Assembly (NCBI GenBank): GCA_017547995.1
Contig: JAFYNW010000022.1
Span: forward strand, 1 to 10,779
Reading direction: 5' to 3'
DNA from: Clostridia bacterium
GTDB taxonomy: Bacteria; Bacillota; Clostridia; Oscillospirales; Butyricicoccaceae
DNA: 10,779 bases
Part shown: positions 6,546-10,779 of the stretch, piece after piece
Numbering within the stretch: the stretch's first letter is position 1
Layout: each line of letters begins with the position of its first letter
Notes under the pieces: model-generated
Seen by the model: only the letters and a program-made list of their open reading frames with translations
Database searches by the model: none
Told to the model about the DNA's origin: nothing
Position numbers and translations under genes: made by a program

Positions 6546-7148
6546 ATGATTAAAAACGACTATACTATCCGCATTACTCAGAAAGAGGACTATCTCCCAA
6601 CCGAAATCATCGTCCGTCAGGCCTTCCTCAAGAAAGACAAGCCTGTCTGCCTTGAGCATTATCTGCTCAATCAGCTGAGAAAAAACGATGATTTTATCCA
6701 TGAGCTGGACTTCGTCATGGAAAAGGACGGCAGAATTATCGGGCAAAACGTCTTTGTAAAGGCAAATATCAAGGCTGACGACGGCAGGGATATCCCTGTG
6801 CTTACAATGGGGCCTATCTCCATCGTGCCTGACCTTCAAAGACAGGGCTACGGCAAGGCAATTCTCGATTATTCCCTTGAAAAAGCCGCTGAAATGGGCT
6901 TTGGTGCCGTCTGCATCGCAGGTAATATCAAGTTTTATCAGCACAGCGGCTTTAAGTATGCGAGCGAAATGGGTATCCGCTATCACGGCCTGCCTGAAGG
7001 GGCGAGTGCGGCATTTTTCCTCTGCAAGGAGCTGAAAAACGGCTTCCTTGACGGTGTGACGGGCGAATATGCAACTCCGCAGTGCTATTTCGTCACTCAG
7101 GAGGACACCGACCGCTATGACAAGGATTTTCCTGCCGCTGCGGAATAA
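6546..7148 (+). CDS. GNAT-family N-acetyltransferase (YhbS-like)
   Basis: This 200-residue cytoplasmic protein has the acetyl-CoA-binding core of the GNAT fold: strand MGPISIVPDLQ (88-98), then the pyrophosphate-binding QRQGYGKAI (98-106), then the helix through EKAAEMGFG, and motif B GNIKFYQHSGFKYA (126-139). That order and the HSGF turn resemble the YhbS/COG3153 subgroup, whose substrates are mostly unknown, so none can be named here. The start is supported by GGGAGG at 6535-6540, five bases before ATG. It has a full-consensus promoter and its own terminator and is divergent from the LtaS-like gene, so no pathway follows from its neighbours. Confidence 0.9.
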   Translation: MIKNDYTIRITQKEDYLPTEIIVRQAFLKKDKPVCLEHYLLNQLRKNDDFIHELDFVMEKDGRIIGQNVFVKANIKADDGRDIPVLTMGPISIVPDLQRQGYGKAILDYSLEKAAEMGFGAVCIAGNIKFYQHSGFKYASEMGIRYHGLPEGASAAFFLCKELKNGFLDGVTGEYATPQCYFVTQEDTDRYDKDFPAAAE

Positions 7149-7172
7149 TTTCATCTCAATACCGACTTATAA

Positions 7173-7202
7173 CGGGCACGGCAGGACGCTGTGCCTGTTT
7201 TT
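7173..7202 (+). terminator. Terminator after the GNAT gene
   Basis: A 10-bp stem (7173-7182 with 7188-7197, two G·T wobbles) closes an AGGAC loop and runs into five T residues. It lies 25 bases past the stop codon. Confidence 0.85.
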
Positions 7203-7237
7203 CTGTAAAATAATGTGAAAAGATTTCAATATATGTC

Positions 7238-7266
7238 TTTACTATTTTATAAATAAATGATATTAT
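7238..7266 (+). promoter_or_regulatory. Possible promoter of the cyclophilin-dsdA operon
   Basis: TTTACT (7238-7243) and TATTAT (7261-7266) are 17 bp apart in an AT-rich stretch. The match is moderate and other AT-rich combinations exist. If used, the leader of about 155 bases would include repeat copy B. Confidence 0.3.
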
Positions 7267-7313
7267 ATTGATATATGCGATGAATTTTATAAATTGACTT
7301 CTCTATGAATCGT

Positions 7314-7365
7314 GTAGGGGCAATTCACGAATTGCCCGCGGGACGTTACAGACAACGTCCCCTAC
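7314..7365 (+). repeat. Two-hairpin palindromic repeat, copy B
   Basis: Perfect terminal inverted repeats GTAGGGG (7314-7320) and CCCCTAC (7359-7365) enclose two hairpins: stem 7318-7326/7329-7337 and stem 7341-7347/7354-7360, joined by GCG. This is the cleanest whole copy in the window and the best model for the family. Confidence 0.85.
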
Positions 7366-7426
7366 GGATAATGCAAGTCGGAAATCCGCATTTGAATATG
7401 TAATTAAAAATCAAGGAGAATATAAA

Positions 7427-7897
7427 ATGGCTAATCCAACACTCAAGATGCACATTCAGGATATGGGCGTTATCGAAATCGAGCTCTACCCTGAAATCGC
7501 ACCTATTTCTGTAGAAAACTTCCTCAAGCTCTGCAAGAGCGGCTTCTATGACAACACATTCTTCCACCGTGTTATCCGTGACTTCGTTATTCAGGGCGGC
7601 GACCCAACAGGCACAGGTACAGGCGGCCCTGGCTGGCGCATCAAGGGCGAATTCGCTGCTAACGGCGTAAAGAACGACCTCAAGCACACACGCGGCGTTC
7701 TCTCCATGGCTCGCGCAATGGACTATAACTCTGCAGGCAGCCAGTTCTTCATCATGCACGCTGACGCTCCACACCTTGACGGCGAATACGCAGCTTTCGG
7801 CAAGGTAACAAAGGGTATGGACGTTGTTGACGATATCGTTGCATGCTACTACATCGGCAGACGCGGCGTTATCGAAAAGGTTGAAGTTTCCGAATAA
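7427..7897 (+). CDS. Cyclophilin-type peptidyl-prolyl cis-trans isomerase
   Basis: The 156-residue protein is a single cyclophilin domain with no signal peptide, so it works in the cytoplasm, speeding isomerisation of peptide bonds before proline. Family marks are FHRVIRDFVIQGGDPTGTGT (46-65), with the catalytic Arg48 and Gln56, the SAGSQFFIMHADAPHLDG block (102-119), and the AAFGKV strand (122-127). The position of the human cyclophilin A tryptophan that contacts cyclosporin is His116 here, and the next conserved His is Tyr121, which is usual in bacterial cyclophilins and implies weak cyclosporin binding. AAGGAG at 7413-7418 supports the start. It lies 19 bases before dsdA, so the two are probably co-transcribed. 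Confidence 0.96.
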   Translation: MANPTLKMHIQDMGVIEIELYPEIAPISVENFLKLCKSGFYDNTFFHRVIRDFVIQGGDPTGTGTGGPGWRIKGEFAANGVKNDLKHTRGVLSMARAMDYNSAGSQFFIMHADAPHLDGEYAAFGKVTKGMDVVDDIVACYYIGRRGVIEKVEVSE

Positions 7898-7916
7898 TTT
7901 ACATAAGAGGAGTATT

Positions 7917-9242
7917 ATGGACACCCGATTACAAAAACTTATCTTTGAAAATCCTGCTGTTTTCAAGGTTTCAAAAGGCGAAGAAACTCTCTGGCTCAAT
8001 CCGCTCAAGGAATCCTTTGACGCTGTGAAGGACAATCTTTCCGTGACAAAGGAACAGATTCAGGACGCAAGCGACCGTCTTGAACGCTTCGCACCATTCA
8101 TCGAAGAAGCTTTCCCTGAAACAAAGGAAAGTGACGGCATCATCGAATCCCCGCTCCGCGAAATCGAAAATATGAAGGAGCTTCTCTCCCAGAAGTTCTC
8201 CACAGAAATCGCAGGCAGACTCCTTCTCAAGATGGACTCTGATTTGCCTATCGCAGGCTCTGTAAAGGCGAGAGGCGGTATCTATGAAGTGCTTCACTAC
8301 ACAGAAAAGCTTGCTCTCGAAAACGGCATCATCACAGAAGATGACAACTATAAAGAGCTCATCCACCACAAGGATTTCTTCCAGAAGTATGCTATCCACG
8401 TTGGCTCCACAGGCAACCTCGGCCTTTCCATCGGCATTATGTCCGCTGTTATCGGCTACCGCGTGACTGTGCATATGTCAAGAGAAGCAAAGCAGTGGAA
8501 GAAGGACAAGCTCCGCTCCTACGGTGTTAACGTTGTGGAATATGACGGCGACTTTACAGAAGCTGTACATCAGGGCAGAGCCCTTTCCGACACAGACCCA
8601 ATGAGCTACTTTGTCGACGATGAAAACTCCATCAATCTCTTTATGGGCTATGCTGTTGCGGCTGAGCGCCTTCAGCGTCAGCTTGAGGATATGGACATCA
8701 CAATCGATGAAGAGCATCCGCTTTTCGTCTATCTCCCTTGCGGTGTAGGCGGTGCTCCGGGCGGTATCACTTTCGGTCTCAAGCACGTTTTCGGTGACAA
8801 CGTCCATTGCTTCTTCGTTGAGCCTACAAACTGCCCATCTATGCTTATTGGTATGGCATCAGGCCTTCACAACGATATTTCTGTTTACGATATGGGTCTT
8901 TCCGGTCTCACACACGCAGACGGTCTTGCTGTCGGCAGACCATCCAAGCTTGTCGGCAAGCTTATGGAAGGCTTGCTTTCCGGTGTATTCACAATCGATG
9001 ACTATCGTCTTTACGATTTCCTCCGCGACCTTGACAAGAGCGAGCAGATTTTCATCGAGCCATCGGCTTGCGCAGCCTTCAAGGGTGTACTCGGTCTTGA
9101 AGAATATCTCGACGGCAGAGCATACGTTGAGGACAACGAGCTTACTGAGCTTATGGACAATGCTGTGCATATCGCTTGGGCAACAGGCGGTGCTCTCGTG
9201 CCAAACGGCGAAAGAAACGAATTTTTGGATACGTATTTGTAA
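7917..9242 (+). CDS. dsdA: D-serine ammonia-lyase (D-serine dehydratase)
   Basis: This PLP enzyme of fold type II converts D-serine to pyruvate and ammonia in the cytoplasm, for detoxification or use as a carbon and nitrogen source. The 441-residue length matches E. coli DsdA (442). Visible marks are PIAGSVKARGG (111-121) with the PLP Schiff-base Lys117, the substrate-contacting GSTGNLGLS loop (163-171), the glycine-rich phosphate loop PCGVGGAPGG (274-283), and ATGGALVP (422-429) with Thr423 positioned near the pyridine nitrogen. The start at 7917 is chosen over an upstream in-frame ATG (7824, inside the cyclophilin gene) because AGAGGAG lies at 7906-7912 and the length then fits the family. 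Neither the regulator dsdC nor the transporter dsdX is beside it; instead a TSUP permease follows. Strong codon bias like that of nrdJ suggests good expression. Confidence 0.96.
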   Translation: MDTRLQKLIFENPAVFKVSKGEETLWLNPLKESFDAVKDNLSVTKEQIQDASDRLERFAPFIEEAFPETKESDGIIESPLREIENMKELLSQKFSTEIAGRLLLKMDSDLPIAGSVKARGGIYEVLHYTEKLALENGIITEDDNYKELIHHKDFFQKYAIHVGSTGNLGLSIGIMSAVIGYRVTVHMSREAKQWKKDKLRSYGVNVVEYDGDFTEAVHQGRALSDTDPMSYFVDDENSINLFMGYAVAAERLQRQLEDMDITIDEEHPLFVYLPCGVGGAPGGITFGLKHVFGDNVHCFFVEPTNCPSMLIGMASGLHNDISVYDMGLSGLTHADGLAVGRPSKLVGKLMEGLLSGVFTIDDYRLYDFLRDLDKSEQIFIEPSACAAFKGVLGLEEYLDGRAYVEDNELTELMDNAVHIAWATGGALVPNGERNEFLDTYL

Positions 9243-9254
9243 TATTGTTTATCT

Positions 9255-9285
9255 TATGCGGGAGGGCGTGGAAACCCTCCCCTAC
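9255..9285 (-). repeat. Half-copy of the palindromic repeat (copy C, inverted)
   Basis: One hairpin, stem 9260-9266/9275-9281, ends in CCCCTAC at 9279-9285. Read on the minus strand it agrees with 10281-10311 at 27 of 31 positions. It sits between dsdA and the permease gene. A T-run begins six bases after the stem, so a weak transcription-attenuating effect is possible. Confidence 0.75.
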
Positions 9286-9335
9286 ACTTTTTCCACTATA
9301 TATCATTATATAACATCATAAAGGAGTATATAGCT

Positions 9336-10106
9336 ATGCCTGAAATCAGTCTTAATATGCTGCTTATTCTCTGTCCGCTGATTTTCCTCTCCTGCTTTGT
9401 TGACGCAGTTGCAGGTGGTGGCGGTGTTATCTCTCTCCCTGCATATCTTTTCATCGGTCTGCCATCCCATTACGCATTGGCAAGCAACAAGTTTTCCGCT
9501 TTCGTAGGCGGTATTTCCGCTACACTCAAGTACGTGACAAGCGGCAAAATCAATTTCTCCGCTGCAATCTGGTCGGCTGTCGGCGCTCTCATCGGCGCAA
9601 GTATCGGCTCGGGTTTTGCTCTCTTCATCGCATCCGAAACTCTCAAGACGATTATGCTCATCGCACTTCCTGTCGTTGCGGTATTCCTCGTCTGGCAGAA
9701 GGACAAGATGATTGCTCCAAAGCCTGTTGAGCGTACAAAGATGCAGAAAATCGTAATCAGCTTCCTCATCGGTCTCGGTATGGGCATCTACGATGGTCTT
9801 ATCGGCCCTGGCACAGGCACATTTATGATTATGCTTTTCTCTGCTCTCCTCGGCTATGATTTGCTGACATCCAGCGGCTGTGCAAAGCTTTCCAATCTTG
9901 CAAGTAACATGGCGAGCGTTGTGATTTTCCTTTTCAGCGGCAAAATCGTATATCTTCTCGCAATTCCTGCGGCGGCTTGCGGTGCTTTGGGCGCATATTT
10001 CGGCGCAAAGTACGCTATCCGCGGCGGCAGCAAGAAGGTGCAGTACTTTATGTTCATCGTACTCATCATGCTGTTCGTAAAATTCGCAGTCGATTTGTTT
10101 ATTTAA
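9336..10106 (+). CDS. TSUP-family (TauE/SafE) membrane permease
   Basis: The 256-residue, very hydrophobic protein has about eight predicted membrane helices and the internal duplication of the TSUP family, whose members are thought to export sulfite, sulfoacetate or other small organic anions. The first half carries DAVAGGGGVISLP (23-35) and SNKFSA (50-55); the second half repeats them as DGLIGPGTGTF (153-163) and AKLSN (183-187). AAGGAG at 9321-9326 fixes the start. It is 93 bases after dsdA, with half-copy C of the repeat between, and no clear promoter was found, so read-through from the cyclophilin-dsdA operon is possible. The substrate cannot be told from sequence. A terminator follows directly. 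Confidence 0.92.
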   Translation: MPEISLNMLLILCPLIFLSCFVDAVAGGGGVISLPAYLFIGLPSHYALASNKFSAFVGGISATLKYVTSGKINFSAAIWSAVGALIGASIGSGFALFIASETLKTIMLIALPVVAVFLVWQKDKMIAPKPVERTKMQKIVISFLIGLGMGIYDGLIGPGTGTFMIMLFSALLGYDLLTSSGCAKLSNLASNMASVVIFLFSGKIVYLLAIPAAACGALGAYFGAKYAIRGGSKKVQYFMFIVLIMLFVKFAVDLFI

Positions 10107-10111
10107 TGAAT

Positions 10112-10141
10112 AAAGACCATCCATACGGGTGGTCTTTTTTT
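10112..10141 (+). terminator. Terminator after the TSUP permease gene
   Basis: An 11-bp stem (10112-10122 with 10127-10137, one T·G wobble) closes ATAC and runs into T residues to 10141. The A-rich 5' arm is short. Its 16-base core differs by one base from that of the nrdJ terminator. Confidence 0.88.
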
Positions 10142-10160
10142 GTGCCTGCGGTGGTATTGT

Positions 10161-10194
10161 GTAGGGGCGGGACGTTGTAAACGCCGTCCCCTAC
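10161..10194 (+). repeat. Compact palindromic repeat, copy D
   Basis: Perfect terminal inverted repeats GTAGGGG (10161-10167) and CCCCTAC (10188-10194) enclose one short hairpin, GGGACG with CGTCCC (10169-10174 and 10185-10190). The inner stem corresponds to the right-hand hairpin of copy B. Confidence 0.75.
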
Positions 10195-10244
10195 GATTTA
10201 ATGAGCAATGAATGATTTCGGCATCTCCGATGGATTGATTAAAC

Positions 10245-10311
10245 GGACCGTCGAGGACGCCGGTCCCTACAATATTGTATGTAGGGGCAGGTTTCCATGC
10301 CCGCCCGCATA
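10245..10311 (+). repeat. Composite repeat E: right half then left half
   Basis: A right-half hairpin (GGACCG 10245-10250 with CGGTCC 10261-10266, then CTAC) is followed, after AATATTGTAT, by a left-half element starting GTAGGGGC (10281-10311) with stem GGGCA/TGCCC (10285-10289 and 10298-10302). The halves are in the reverse order to copies A and B. The block ends just before the promoter of the next gene. Confidence 0.7.
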
Positions 10312-10340
10312 TTGACTTTACCGCAACTATAATATATAAT
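10312..10340 (+). promoter_or_regulatory. Promoter of the 123-aa zinc-ribbon protein gene
   Basis: TTGACT (10312-10317) and TATAAT (10335-10340) are 17 bp apart, about 32 bases before the start codon. A second TATAAT at 10328-10333 has no fitting -35. Confidence 0.7.
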
Positions 10341-10371
10341 TAAATCATATCCCATTCAAAGGAGGCGCAAT

Positions 10372-10743
10372 ATGAAAAATAACAAGAAAAATGACATCAA
10401 AAGAAAAAACAATATAATTATAACTATGTTTTTTATCTACTTTATTTTTGCATTGTACATCTTCTTTGCTTCCGCAGAGCACGGACTTATCAGAAGTAAG
10501 GGATTTATAAACCTTTACAATTCATTTTACTGGATAAGGCTCATTCTTGTCGGCGTTGTTTCGGCAATATTCTGGGGACTCTATGTTTACCTTATGAATA
10601 AGTGGGAAATCACTTTCCGTTGCCCATACTGCAACAGAGTTATGGAAACCAACAAGATAGTGCCAAATCCTGCCGAAGGCTTTATGGGTACGCAAACCTG
10701 TCCAAACTGCAAACACGAATTCACCCCAAAAATCGAAGAATAG
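10372..10743 (+). CDS. Hypothetical protein: two membrane helices and a C-terminal zinc ribbon
   Basis: I do not recognise a named family. The 123-residue protein has a lysine/asparagine-rich N-terminus (1-14), hydrophobic segments at about 15-34 and 54-75, and a cytoplasm-facing C-terminal domain with two cysteine pairs, CPYC (84-87) and CPNC (110-113), the spacing of a zinc ribbon. By the positive-inside rule both termini are cytoplasmic. Such small membrane zinc-ribbon proteins are common in Clostridia and have no agreed role. The ribosome binding site AAAGGAGG (10358-10365) is perfect and six bases from ATG. It has its own promoter and terminator. Its codons are more AT-rich than those of dsdA or the permease gene, like the 162-aa gene. 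Confidence 0.82.
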   Translation: MKNNKKNDIKRKNNIIITMFFIYFIFALYIFFASAEHGLIRSKGFINLYNSFYWIRLILVGVVSAIFWGLYVYLMNKWEITFRCPYCNRVMETNKIVPNPAEGFMGTQTCPNCKHEFTPKIEE

Positions 10744-10750
10744 CTTCCTC

Positions 10751-10778
10751 GCCTCCATTATGACAATGGAGGCTTTTT
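10751..10778 (+). terminator. Terminator after the zinc-ribbon protein gene
   Basis: A perfect 9-bp stem (10751-10759 with 10765-10773) closes an ATGAC loop and is followed by five T residues. It starts seven bases after the stop codon and ends one base from the window edge. Confidence 0.88.
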
Positions 10779-10779
10779 C

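Noticed and set aside
7824..7916. Earlier start for DsdA inside the cyclophilin gene
   Set aside because: The added residues have no counterpart in DsdA and the AGAGGAG site at 7906-7912 points to 7917.
9255..9296. Hairpin after dsdA as a strong terminator
   Set aside because: The T-run starts six bases after the stem and the sequence is explained by the repeat family; any termination effect is probably weak.
9306..10124. 272-codon frame antisense to the TSUP permease gene; similar ones at 6369-7154 and 7346-8035
   Set aside because: Antisense to well-supported genes, no ribosome binding sites, no domains, and they run through repeats or terminators.
3877..10311. CRISPR array
   Set aside because: The repeated units are palindromic, irregularly spaced over kilobases, in both orientations, and without uniform spacers.

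Overview
The window looks like chromosomal DNA of a low-to-moderate-GC Firmicute, most likely a gut member of the Clostridia (Oscillospiraceae/Ruminococcaceae-like). This rests on strong AGGAGG-type ribosome binding sites, sigma-A-like promoters, a lipoteichoic-acid-synthase-type protein, a B12-dependent ribonucleotide reductase under an NrdR-like operator, and small GC-rich palindromic repeats in AT-rich intergenic spaces. No phage, plasmid, transposase, tRNA, rRNA or CRISPR signal was seen. The species call is inference.

Layout. (1) At the left edge a minus-strand cysteine desulfidase-family gene runs off the window. (2) A 432-base divergent spacer holds its promoter and, facing the other way, the nrdJ promoter with three NrdR-like boxes spaced 32 bp centre to centre. 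(3) nrdJ (752 aa) encodes the adenosylcobalamin-dependent ribonucleotide reductase and ends at a terminator. (4) An orphan membrane-anchored protein (162 aa) follows, preceded by a two-hairpin repeat that ends next to its ribosome binding site, and followed by a second repeat type and a convergent terminator. (5) A minus-strand LtaS-like phosphoglycerol transferase (612 aa) and a plus-strand GNAT acetyltransferase (200 aa) diverge from back-to-back promoters. (6) A cyclophilin gene and D-serine ammonia-lyase (dsdA) lie 19 bases apart as a likely operon, followed by a TSUP-family permease and a terminator. (7) A repeat-rich spacer leads to a 123-aa protein with two membrane helices and a zinc ribbon, ending in a terminator at the right edge.

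How they relate. nrdJ supplies deoxynucleotides without oxygen dependence. The edge gene and dsdA are both predicted to release pyruvate and ammonia, from L-cysteine and D-serine, and the TSUP permease could export a sulfur or organic anion, but that link is inference. The LtaS-like gene belongs to the envelope. Most of the genes look like ordinary core chromosome.

I found no convincing new multi-gene system. The most interesting material is non-coding: the phased NrdR-like box array, a dispersed family of two-hairpin repeats (two whole copies, one compact copy and three half-copies in two loci), and two terminators sharing an almost identical 16-base core.
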